This document shows positions 1-5,614 of a stretch of 6,813 nt of DNA, piece by piece; within the stretch, counting starts at the first letter, position 1; every line of letters begins with the position of its first letter. Under the pieces are notes generated by a model that saw only the letters and a program-made list of their open reading frames with translations, made no database searches and was not told where the DNA came from. Where the stretch lies: the NCBI GenBank assembly GCA_014380825.1, contig JACMJD010000376.1, forward strand, positions 1 to 6,813, read 5' to 3'. Both the position numbers and the translations under genes were made by a program. The stretch is from Phycisphaerae bacterium (lineage in GTDB: Bacteria > Planctomycetota > Phycisphaerae > Tepidisphaerales > Tepidisphaeraceae).

Positions 1-2
1 AA

Positions 3-1421
3 AAGACATCGCCCGCCGCTTCGGTCGCCACTGGGGCGCCGCGCGCCGAGGCCAAGCGTGAGCCGGTCTTCGTCAACTTACCGGCGGAAGCGGAAGCCGA
101 AGCGCCACTGGTCGTGAAAGTCGCCGATCCCGCGCTCACGCCCGAGCGCGTGACGTATCTGCAACAGCTCAAGCATCGTATCCATCAGCAGTTGGTCGAG
201 CGCCTCGACGTGCAAAACCTCCGCTCGATGCCGCAGAACATTGTTCGCCAGGAAGTCAGCGTTCTGGTCCGCGATCTGTGCCGAAATGAAAAAGGTCTGC
301 TCAGCAGCGGGCAGATGGAAAAGCTGATGGAAGAGGTGATGGACGAGACATTCGGTCTCGGCCCGCTCGAATCGCTGCTGAAAGACCCGACGATCACCGA
401 CATCCTCGTCAATCGCCACGACCGAGTTTACGTCGAACGCCGTGGCCGGCTTGAGCTGACCGATGTGCAGTTCCGCGACACGCGGCATCTGCGCCAGATC
501 ATCGATCGCATCGTCGCGCTGGTCGGCCGACGCATCGATGAAAACAGCCCGATGGTCGATGCGCGGTTGCAGGACGGCAGCCGCGTGAACGCGATCATCC
601 CGCCGCTCTCGCTTGATGGGCCCTCGATGTCGATTCGTCGATTCGGCCTGACGCCGATGAAGATCGCCGACCTGCTTCAACAGGGTTCGTTCCCTGCGCA
701 GCTTGTTGAATTCTTCGATGCGGCCGTTCGCGCGCGATGCAATATCCTGATCAGCGGCGGCACGGGCAGCGGCAAAACCACGCTGCTGAACTGCCTGTCG
801 CGCTACATCCCCGCGGGCGAGCGCGTCGTCACGATCGAAGACGCCGCCGAATTGCAATTGCAGCAGCCGCACGTCGTGCGACTGGAAACGCGTCCGCCGA
901 ATATCGAAGGCAAAGGCGAAGTCACGCCGCGCGATCTCGTGCGAAACAGCCTGCGCATGCGTCCCGATCGAATCATCATCGGCGAAGTGCGCGGCGCCGA
1001 AGCGCTGGACATGCTCCAGGCGATGAACACGGGCCACGAAGGTTCGATGACGACGATCCACGCGAACAATCCGCGCGATGCGCTGAGCCGACTTGAAGTC
1101 ACCGTGTCGATGTCGGGCTACGACTTCCCGATTCGTGCGATCCGCCAGCAGATCTCCAGCGCGATCCAACTGGTGGTTCAGACGACTCGTCTGACGGGCG
1201 GCCGCCGCAAAGTGACGAACATCAGCGAGATCACGGGCACGGAAGGCGAGCAGATTCAGATGCACGACCTGTTCGTGTTCGAACAAACCGGCGTCGACGC
1301 AAACGGCCATGCGGACGGGCGATTTATCACGACCGGTATTCGGCCGCGCGTCGCAGAGCGTATGGAACACTTTGGCGTGCGAGTGCCGGCAGAACTTTTC
1401 CGGCGTGGTGCGGTTGCCTGA
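3..1421 (+). CDS. cpaF: Tad/Flp pilus assembly ATPase CpaF (TadA), 5'-truncated by the window edge
   Basis: This is the hexameric cytoplasmic secretion ATPase of the type II/IV secretion superfamily (GspE/VirB11-like) that powers Tad (Flp) pilus assembly. Direct evidence: Walker [10 protein letters not shown] at 756-782; an Asp-box region [12 protein letters not shown] just after it; a Walker B region RIIIGEVRG from 969; and a His box [12 protein letters not shown], about 1030-1065. The N-terminal alpha-helical CpaF domain ([14 protein letters not shown] onward) precedes the NTPase core. The frame is open leftwards to base 3 through an Ala/Pro/Glu-rich linker typical of CpaF N termini. A GTG at 114 is available, but no Shine-Dalgarno sequence precedes it, so I treat the true start as lying left of the window. 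The 472 codons seen are close to the usual family length, so little should be missing. The stop TGA at 1419-1421 shares its last base with the ribosome-binding site of the next gene, tadB. Family identity is secure; only the 5' end is uncertain. Confidence 0.96.
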   Translation, partial: KTSPAASVATGAPRAEAKREPVFVNLPAEAEAEAPLVVKVADPALTPERVTYLQQLKHRIHQQLVERLDVQNLRSMPQNIVRQEVSVLVRDLCRNEKGLLSSGQMEKLMEEVMDETFGLGPLESLLKDPTITDILVNRHDRVYVERRGRLELTDVQFRDTRHLRQIIDRIVALVGRRIDENSPMVDARLQDGSRVNAIIPPLSLDGPSMSIRRFGLTPMKIADLLQQGSFPAQLVEFFDAAVRARCNILISGGTGSGKTTLLNCLSRYIPAGERVVTIEDAAELQLQQPHVVRLETRPPNIEGKGEVTPRDLVRNSLRMRPDRIIIGEVRGAEALDMLQAMNTGHEGSMTTIHANNPRDALSRLEVTVSMSGYDFPIRAIRQQISSAIQLVVQTTRLTGGRRKVTNISEITGTEGEQIQMHDLFVFEQTGVDANGHADGRFITTGIRPRVAERMEHFGVRVPAELFRRGAVA

Positions 1422-1425
1422 GGAG
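1421..1425 (+). promoter_or_regulatory. Ribosome-binding site of tadB overlapping the cpaF stop codon
   Basis: AGGAG begins on the last base of the cpaF TGA and lies 7 bases before the tadB ATG. This is a strong Shine-Dalgarno match. Its overlap with the stop codon suggests that ribosomes finishing cpaF can reinitiate on tadB, giving coupled output of the motor and the platform. The overlap is read directly; the coupling is inferred. Confidence 0.8.
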
Positions 1426-1432
1426 TTGTTTT

Positions 1433-2386
1433 ATGTCAGCCACATTCATCCTGTTATTCGCAGCCGCGGCGACCGCCATGGGTTGGCTGGTCTCGCAGTT
1501 GGTGTTCTTCCTGCTTCAGCGCAAGCAGGGGCAGCTGCGGGAGCGTCTGTCCGGCGGCACGAACGTGCTGGACGCGGCTTATCGTCCGATTGTGTTGCCA
1601 GAGGAAGACGACACGCTGCGAGCGCTGCTCACGCGGAAAGCGATCCTGCTGGATTTCTCGCGCAAGCTTCGCCAGGCGTTCCCGAACATGACAGTGACGA
1701 ACTTTGTGACGATCGAGTTCATCGTGATCGTCGCCACTTTTCTCCTCGTTGGCATCGTGACCAAATCGCTCGTGTTGGGTATCGCGTTGGCCGGTGCGGC
1801 GGCGGCGGTGCCGGTGTCGCTCGTCCATTCGCGCCGCGCGAATCGTCAACGGCTTTGTGACGATCAACTTCCCGAGGCATTGGACTTTCTCGCCCGGATT
1901 CTTCGCGCCGGGCACAGCCTCGCGACCGCGCTTCAGATGGCGGCCGAGGAGTTGCCCGACCCGCTGGCGGCGGAGTTCCGGCGTTGCTACGACCAGCACA
2001 GCCTGGGCACGAATCTCGAAGATACGCTGAAGGAAGCCGCGCAGCGCGTCGACACGCCCGACTTCGCATTCTTCGTTACTGCCGTGCTCATCCAGCGCCA
2101 GACTGGTGGTGATCTGGCGGAAGTGCTGACCAATATCGGCGCGATGTCGCGCAGCAGAATTCGTTTGCAACAGCACGTGAAAGCGATCACCGCGGAAGGC
2201 CGGCTCGTCGGCTACATCCTGCTTGCGCTGCCGTTCGTGTTTTTCGTCTGCATGTACGCCGTCAACCCCGGCTACGCCGGCGTGCTGCTCACCACCGACA
2301 TCGGCCACTACCTTATGATGGCCGCAGTGGGAATGCAGTTGCTTGGGTTGGTTTCGATCCGCTGGATCGTGAACGTTCGTCTGTGA
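1433..2386 (+). CDS. tadB: Tad pilus inner-membrane platform protein TadB
   Basis: This is an inner-membrane platform protein of the Tad pilus (GspF/PilC superfamily, T2SSF domain), thought to pair with TadC and couple CpaF to pilin extraction. The 317 residues fit the usual TadB length. Hydrophobic segments lie at about 3-28, 92-132 (probably two passes), 258-278 and 288-312. The cytoplasmic T2SSF helical domain spans about 145-250 and contains LPEALDFLARILRAGHSL (146-163) and RQTGGDLAEVLTNI (222-235), both typical of TadB. The N-terminal loop contains the RERLSGG-type segment often seen in this family. The ATG at 1433 is supported by AGGAG at 1421-1425, 7 bases upstream. The gene follows cpaF by 11 bases and precedes tadC by 10 bases, the conserved cpaF-tadB-tadC order. 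Telling TadB from TadC rests on this order plus the segments named; the T2SSF assignment itself is very secure. Confidence 0.94.
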   Translation: MSATFILLFAAAATAMGWLVSQLVFFLLQRKQGQLRERLSGGTNVLDAAYRPIVLPEEDDTLRALLTRKAILLDFSRKLRQAFPNMTVTNFVTIEFIVIVATFLLVGIVTKSLVLGIALAGAAAAVPVSLVHSRRANRQRLCDDQLPEALDFLARILRAGHSLATALQMAAEELPDPLAAEFRRCYDQHSLGTNLEDTLKEAAQRVDTPDFAFFVTAVLIQRQTGGDLAEVLTNIGAMSRSRIRLQQHVKAITAEGRLVGYILLALPFVFFVCMYAVNPGYAGVLLTTDIGHYLMMAAVGMQLLGLVSIRWIVNVRL

Positions 2387-2389
2387 AGG
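2385..2389 (+). promoter_or_regulatory. Ribosome-binding site of tadC overlapping the tadB stop codon
   Basis: GAAGG uses the last two bases of the tadB TGA (2384-2386) and sits 7 bases before the tadC ATG. It is a weaker match than the tadB site but repeats the same architecture of stop codon merged with ribosome-binding site. Confidence 0.7.
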
Positions 2390-2396
2390 TTGATTT

Positions 2397-3341
2397 ATGC
2401 CTCAGAGTCTTTCATCACTGCAGCTGATCTTCTCCGCCTGCCTGTTCGGCGCGGTGGCGATGATCGGTTACGTGGTTATCAACTTCTTCCTGAAGAGCGA
2501 CCGCGATCCGCTGCGCGAACGCCTGCGAGGGTCGCGCACGAACGAGTCGGCCGACCAGGCGATTCGTCAGTCGTCACTGTCGCCCATGGTTCAGCGAGTC
2601 AGCAAGGCGGTCGCGCAACCGTTGATGCCGAAGAGCCGCGAGGAAGTTTCGCGGGTCCGCCGGAAGTTCGCGCATGCAGGGATTTATTCCACCGCCGCGA
2701 TTCAGTTGTTCGTCTGCATCAAGATTATCTTGTGCGCCGCCGGCTTGGCTTTCGGCGTGCTGGTGGGCGTGGTTCAGCAGGAGCCGATGGTCGGCGCCGT
2801 GCTCGCCGCGGTCGGTGGAATTCTCGGCGTGCTGCTGCCTTCGCTTTGGCTCAGCACGCGCATCAGCCGGCGGCAGTTGGCGCTGCAATCGGCGCTGCCC
2901 GATGCGTTGGACCTGATGGTCGTGTGCGTCGAAGCGGGGCTTACGATCGACGCGGCGATACAGCGCGTTGGTCACGAGATCGCGCTGGCGCATCCGGACA
3001 TCAGCCGCGAGCTGGGTATCACGCACATGGAAACCCGCGTCGGCGTGGCACGGATTGACGCGCTGCGCAATTTCGGAATTCGCACCGGTTGCAGCTCGAT
3101 TCAATCACTGTCGGCGATGCTCGTGCAGGCGGAGCGGTTCGGAACAAGCATCGGCGCCGCGCTTCGCGTGCATGCCGAGAGCCTGCGAATCAAGCGTCAG
3201 TACGCCGCCGAAGAGCGGGCGGCCAAGACCACCGTCAAGCTCGCTTTTCCGGTTGTGCTGTTCATTTTCCCCACCGTGATCATCGTTCTCGGTGGGCCCG
3301 CACTCATTTTGTTGCTCAAGAGCGCGATGTTCAGTCATTGA
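2397..3341 (+). CDS. tadC: Tad pilus inner-membrane platform protein TadC
   Basis: This is the second GspF-like platform protein of the Tad system, expected to work with TadB in the inner membrane. It has 314 residues. Hydrophobic segments lie at about 8-31, 101-126, 131-153 and 279-306. The T2SSF domain begins at about 167 with LPDALDLMVVCVEAGLTID and ends with the family's strongly conserved tail region: QAERFGTSIGAALRVHAE (244-261), RIKRQYAAEERAAK (264-277), then a KLAFPVVLFIFPTVIIVLGGP hydrophobic stretch. The RRQAAEE-like RQYAAEERAAKTTVK segment is diagnostic of TadC. The start at 2397 is preceded by GAAGG at 2385-2389, which overlaps the tadB stop codon. The gap to tadB is 10 bases, so translational coupling is likely. 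The next gene starts about 20 bases after the stop, which suggests the operon continues. Confidence 0.94.
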   Translation: MPQSLSSLQLIFSACLFGAVAMIGYVVINFFLKSDRDPLRERLRGSRTNESADQAIRQSSLSPMVQRVSKAVAQPLMPKSREEVSRVRRKFAHAGIYSTAAIQLFVCIKIILCAAGLAFGVLVGVVQQEPMVGAVLAAVGGILGVLLPSLWLSTRISRRQLALQSALPDALDLMVVCVEAGLTIDAAIQRVGHEIALAHPDISRELGITHMETRVGVARIDALRNFGIRTGCSSIQSLSAMLVQAERFGTSIGAALRVHAESLRIKRQYAAEERAAKTTVKLAFPVVLFIFPTVIIVLGGPALILLLKSAMFSH

Positions 3342-3347
3342 AGGAAA

Positions 3348-3354
3348 AAGGGGG
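3348..3354 (+). promoter_or_regulatory. Ribosome-binding site favouring the 3362 start of the lipoprotein gene
   Basis: AAGGGGG can pair with the 16S anti-Shine-Dalgarno like AAGGAGG, with one G-U wobble, and lies 7 bases before the ATG at 3362. A competing GAGG at 3364-3367 would serve the ATG at 3374. Either start leaves the lipobox intact, so the choice does not change the predicted mature product. Confidence 0.55.
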
Positions 3355-3361
3355 ACGAAGG

Positions 3362-3919
3362 ATGAGGGAGTTTATGAAAATCAGTCGTTGTCGGATCTGG
3401 GCTGTGGCCATGATATACGCGCCGCTCGCGCTGGCGTTACTTGGAGGTTGCGAATCGCAGGACAAACCTGCGACGCCGAAGGAAGAGTTCTTCGCCGCTG
3501 AAAACGATGCGCGGATCCCGCGCCAGATTGCGGACCATCAGGCGATGCTCGGCGCGCAGGCGGATCCGACGCTGTATCGCTGCCACTTCGACGGCAACAA
3601 CCTCAACGCCCTGGGCAAGGCCAAGCTCGACGCACTGATCGCCAACGGCGCGCCCGCCAGGATCTACGTTGATGGCGGACGAGACTCGACCGACGGCCAT
3701 CGCGCTGCCGTTAATTCATACCTCGCCGCGGCGAAGGTCGCGGATGGCTCGGTCGCGATCGAGAGTGGCGCGGCGCCGGCCAGTTCCTCATCCGCCGCAC
3801 CTGCATTGGCACGCATGGGCAAGACGGAAAACCCGCGCTCCGGGTCCGCGGGCGGCACAACCAGCGCCGACAATTCGAGCATGGGTTCGGGTTCGGGGAT
3901 GACAACGTCGTCGCCGTGA
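3362..3919 (+). CDS. Putative lipoprotein with a shortened OmpA/CpaD-like module, Tad-locus associated
   Basis: I do not recognise a named family for this gene. It encodes 185 residues from the ATG at 3362. That start is chosen for AAGGGGG at 3348-3354, 7 bases upstream. An in-frame ATG at 3374, preceded by GAGG at 3364-3367, is an almost equally good alternative. The N terminus is a lipoprotein signal: basic residues, a hydrophobic run, then lipobox LGGC with Cys at residue 30, so the product is probably a membrane-anchored lipoprotein. Residues 70-126 contain FDGNNLNALGKAKLDALI and IYVDGGRDSTDGHRAAVNSYL. This resembles the strand-helix-strand-helix layout of OmpA-like and CpaD-like domains, but the OmpA peptidoglycan-binding segment is shortened. 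Residues 137-185 are low-complexity Ser/Gly/Ala. It sits 20 bases after tadC and 66 bases before a TadG-like gene, so a role at the envelope in Tad pilus assembly is a reasonable inference, perhaps replacing CpaD. Gene and lipoprotein calls are firm; the function is not. Confidence 0.82.
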   Translation: MREFMKISRCRIWAVAMIYAPLALALLGGCESQDKPATPKEEFFAAENDARIPRQIADHQAMLGAQADPTLYRCHFDGNNLNALGKAKLDALIANGAPARIYVDGGRDSTDGHRAAVNSYLAAAKVADGSVAIESGAAPASSSSAAPALARMGKTENPRSGSAGGTTSADNSSMGSGSGMTTSSP

Positions 3920-3972
3920 TCGAATCGTCGTTGATTTGAGGACGGAGCCGATCAGTTGACACAAGCAGGAAC

Positions 3973-3977
3973 AGGAG
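3973..3977 (+). promoter_or_regulatory. Ribosome-binding site deciding the ATG start of the TadG-like gene
   Basis: AGGAG lies 8 bases before the ATG at 3986. It favours that start over the in-frame TTG at 3956, which would add ten residues and has only GGAG at 3944-3947 ahead of it. Confidence 0.75.
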
Positions 3978-3985
3978 ACCGAAAC

Positions 3986-5212
3986 ATGGCCCGCAAGCTT
4001 CGCCGTTTGTCGTGCCGTATCGCTCGCCGATCGCGCGATCGTCAGGGCGCATCGATCGTTTATATTGGGATCGCGATGTTCGTGATCGCCGGCATCGTAT
4101 CGATGGGCGTGGACATCGGCTGGATCCGCGTCGCGCGAAGTCAGCTTCAGACCGCCGCTGATTCATCGGCGCTGGCAGGGGCGCTGTCGCTGCCCGATGC
4201 CGATGCCGACGCGGCACGCGCGAAGGCGATCAGTTTCGCGCAGCACAGCAGTAACGAGTTCGCCGGCACGCAGGTTTCCATGCAGACCGGCGACGTCGAA
4301 CTGGGCATGTACTGGCCGCCGAATACGACGTTTTATCTTGTCGGACAGACGCTCCCGGATGGATACAAGGTGGAGGAGAGCGACAGCAACGCCATGCGCA
4401 CGACGGGTCGGCGCACCTCGGCACGATCCAATGCGCTGCCGCTGTTCTTCGCGCGGATTTTCGGCCGCACGCAGATCGACGTAACCGCCACCGCGACCGC
4501 GTACGTGTACGACGGTCCGACCAGCGACGGATTCGGGATCGTGGGAATCAACTCCGTCGGCTCGAACGGCAACGGGGCGACGATCGACAGCTACCTGCCG
4601 CCGAACTACAACACGCGGCGAGAGAACGCGAAGTGCGCGTCAAACGGCGACATCAATATGGGCAATGGCGACATCTACGGCGACGCGCGGCCGGGCGTGA
4701 ACAAGCACCTGTTTCAGGGTCCGAACAGCCTCGTTACCGGTTATACGGCGCCGCTGACTCAGCCTCTCGTGTTTCCGCCCGCGGTTGCGCCAGGCGGCGC
4801 CACACCGCTTGGCAACTTCAGCGGCTCGACGCTCGCGCCCGGCACTTACACAGCCACCAAGATCGATCTGCCGAAGGACTTCACCGTCACCGGCACCACC
4901 GGCAATGTCTCGATCTACCTGAACGGCAACCTTAAGACCTCCGGAAATACCAACGGGAATTCGACGGGTACCGCATCAAGATTGCGAATCTATGTAATCG
5001 GTGATCACACGATCGATATCAAGGGCAACAGTGATATCCGCATGTGGCTTTACGCGCCGGACAGCACCTATGACATGAACGGCGGGACGAACTTCTGGGG
5101 TTCGATCGTTGGCAAAAGTGTCAAGTTCATAGGCACGTCGAACATCCACTATGACGAGTCATCCGGCGGTAGCGGCGCGGACGATCCGTTCAAGGTCTTG
5201 CTGCTGAAATGA
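3986..5212 (+). CDS. TadG-like pilus-assembly protein with a Gly/Asn-rich beta-rich C-terminal domain
   Basis: This membrane-anchored protein of 408 residues belongs to the TadE/TadG type. Residues 1-20 are strongly basic and residues 22-45 form a single hydrophobic anchor. These are followed by the TadG-type sequence RSQLQTAADSSALAGA (51-66), in which the post-anchor helix leads into the periplasmic part. Residues from about 182 to the end are rich in Gly, Asn, Thr and Asp, with repeated beta-type segments such as TGTTGNVSIYLNGNLKTSG, RIYVIGDHTIDIKGNSDI and GTNFWGSIVGKSVKFIGTSN. I associate this pattern with the DUF7305 domain, known from PilX- and TadG-like proteins. Classical TadG instead ends in a von Willebrand A domain, which I do not see. 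The ATG at 3986 is chosen because AGGAG lies at 3973-3977; an upstream TTG at 3956 is less likely. The position after tadC and the lipoprotein suggests a minor pilin or pilus-associated surface protein. The TadG-like N terminus is clear; the C-terminal family name is from memory. Confidence 0.85.
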   Translation: MARKLRRLSCRIARRSRDRQGASIVYIGIAMFVIAGIVSMGVDIGWIRVARSQLQTAADSSALAGALSLPDADADAARAKAISFAQHSSNEFAGTQVSMQTGDVELGMYWPPNTTFYLVGQTLPDGYKVEESDSNAMRTTGRRTSARSNALPLFFARIFGRTQIDVTATATAYVYDGPTSDGFGIVGINSVGSNGNGATIDSYLPPNYNTRRENAKCASNGDINMGNGDIYGDARPGVNKHLFQGPNSLVTGYTAPLTQPLVFPPAVAPGGATPLGNFSGSTLAPGTYTATKIDLPKDFTVTGTTGNVSIYLNGNLKTSGNTNGNSTGTASRLRIYVIGDHTIDIKGNSDIRMWLYAPDSTYDMNGGTNFWGSIVGKSVKFIGTSNIHYDESSGGSGADDPFKVLLLK

Positions 5213-5287
5213 TGGAAGTTGGAGAAGCTGTAACGACTCGGTGAACGGCGCAGGCAAACTCGAACAAATTCACGGTATTTCAATTGG

Positions 5288-5301
5288 AAAACGCGCGTTT
5301 T
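5288..5301. repeat. Perfect 14-base palindrome, possible operator or weak terminator element
   Basis: AAAACGCGCGTTTT is a perfect palindrome followed by a pyrimidine-rich stretch (TTGCCTTTCTGTTTC). As RNA it could form only a 5-base-pair stem with a 4-base loop, too weak for a classical terminator by itself. As DNA it is a symmetrical site suited to a dimeric regulator. It lies 76 bases after the TadG-like stop codon. Symmetry is seen directly; function is unknown. Confidence 0.4.
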
Positions 5302-5332
5302 TGCCTTTCTGTTTCATCGTAGTGCAGTCACA

Positions 5333-5354
5333 ATATCGCCGGGTTCATATCGCC
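5333..5354. repeat. Spaced direct repeat of ATATCGCC, possible regulator-binding site
   Basis: ATATCGCC occurs at 5333-5340 and again at 5347-5354, 14 bases apart start to start, with GGGTTC between. The second copy runs into the inverted repeat CGCCA...TGGCG (5351-5355 and 5364-5368). The arrangement could be a binding site upstream of the secreted protein gene, but short repeats of this size also occur by chance. Confidence 0.35.
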
Positions 5355-5368
5355 AGGAGAAATTGGCG

Positions 5369-5410
5369 GGGACATCAATAGGGCGTGCTAGTTTTCGGGC
5401 GTCATGTCTC
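5369..5410 (+). other. Possible long-loop hairpin in the leader of the repeat-protein gene
   Basis: GGGACAT (5369-5375) can pair with ATGTCTC (5404-5410), with one G-U pair, enclosing 28 bases. It directly follows the small hairpin at 5351-5368. If transcription starts upstream, the two could form a structured leader. I could not match it to a riboswitch I know, including the c-di-GMP class I pattern. Evidence is weak. Confidence 0.2.
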
Positions 5411-5469
5411 ATCAAGTTGTTCGGGGAAGGGAAGTCGTAACCACCGCCGGGTCTACGTCACCTCACCAC

Positions 5470-5481
5470 CGGCTTCGGCCG
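5470..5481 (+). other. Small UUCG-tetraloop hairpin
   Basis: CGGC-TTCG-GCCG forms a 4-base-pair stem closed by a UUCG tetraloop, an unusually stable loop type in RNA. No T-run follows, so it is not an intrinsic terminator. It lies 134 bases before the start of the secreted repeat protein and may be part of its mRNA leader. Confidence 0.3.
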
Positions 5482-5603
5482 CACGGATGTGTGTCGAACG
5501 TGAATTGATCAAGGGAGTGGCTTGAGCTGCGCTCGTCGAGTGCAGTCATCGCAACGTGCGTTGCGCTTGCAGGCGCCGTCGGCCGCGAATGTGGGTTGGC
5601 GTT

Positions 5604-5607
5604 GAGG
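5604..5607 (+). promoter_or_regulatory. Ribosome-binding site of the beta-strand-repeat protein
   Basis: GAGG, within the purine run GAGGGAAGAGA, lies 7 bases before the ATG at 5615. Together with the signal peptide that follows immediately, it fixes the start of the partial gene at the right edge. Confidence 0.75.
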
Positions 5608-5614
5608 GAAGAGA

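Larger units (their letters stand above)
5213..5614. other. 402-base intergenic region between the tad genes and the secreted repeat protein
   Basis: I find no convincing gene here; the best small frame, 5404-5508, has no ribosome-binding site. The stretch is visibly less GC-rich than its neighbours near 5255-5335. It holds a 14-base palindrome (5288-5301), a spaced direct repeat (5333-5354) and short hairpins at 5351-5368, 5369-5410 and 5470-5481. It should contain the end of the tad transcript and the promoter and leader of the next gene. I see no strong intrinsic terminator and no good -35/-10 pair. Confidence 0.7.

Noticed and set aside
78..1370. Long antisense open frame (430 codons) opposite cpaF
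   Set aside because: It is a mirror of the codon bias in a GC-rich gene. The protein is Arg/His/Asp/Ala-rich with no recognisable domain, and the + strand frame is an unmistakable CpaF.
1454..2308. Antisense open frame of 284 codons opposite tadB
   Set aside because: It has the same His/Arg-rich shadow composition and no family features, and lies entirely inside a well-supported gene.
2390..3058. Overlapping + strand frame of 222 codons inside tadC
   Set aside because: It is Arg/Gly-rich out-of-frame translation of tadC. The tadC frame has the membrane segments and the T2SSF signature.
3089..3361. Upstream extension of the lipoprotein gene into tadC
   Set aside because: The frame is open, but starting at 3089 would overlap tadC by about 250 bases and bury the lipoprotein signal in mid-protein. 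The ATG at 3362 has its own ribosome-binding site and places the lipobox at residues 27-30.
3917..3954. Inverted repeat TGATCG...CGATCA between the lipoprotein and TadG-like genes
   Set aside because: Six base pairs around a 26-base loop with no T-run; easily chance and not a terminator.
3956..3961. Perfect TTGACA (-35 consensus) before the TadG-like gene
   Set aside because: No -10 box lies 16-18 bases downstream. That position holds CCGAAA and overlaps the ribosome-binding region, so a promoter here is not credible.
5364..5393. TTGGCG followed 17 bases later by TGCTAG as a possible promoter
   Set aside because: The -10 candidate matches TATAAT at only two of six positions. A sigma-54 pattern was also considered, but the required GC element is absent.
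5431..5441. GAAGTCGTAAC, identical to a stretch near the 3' end of 16S rRNA, with CACCTC nearby
   Set aside because: Flanking bases do not match 16S rRNA and the spacing to CACCTC is wrong. An 11-base match is most likely coincidence, not an rRNA fragment.
5404..5508. Small + strand frame of 34 codons in the intergenic region
   Set aside because: No ribosome-binding site, no hydrophobic or domain features, and it overlaps the predicted hairpin region.
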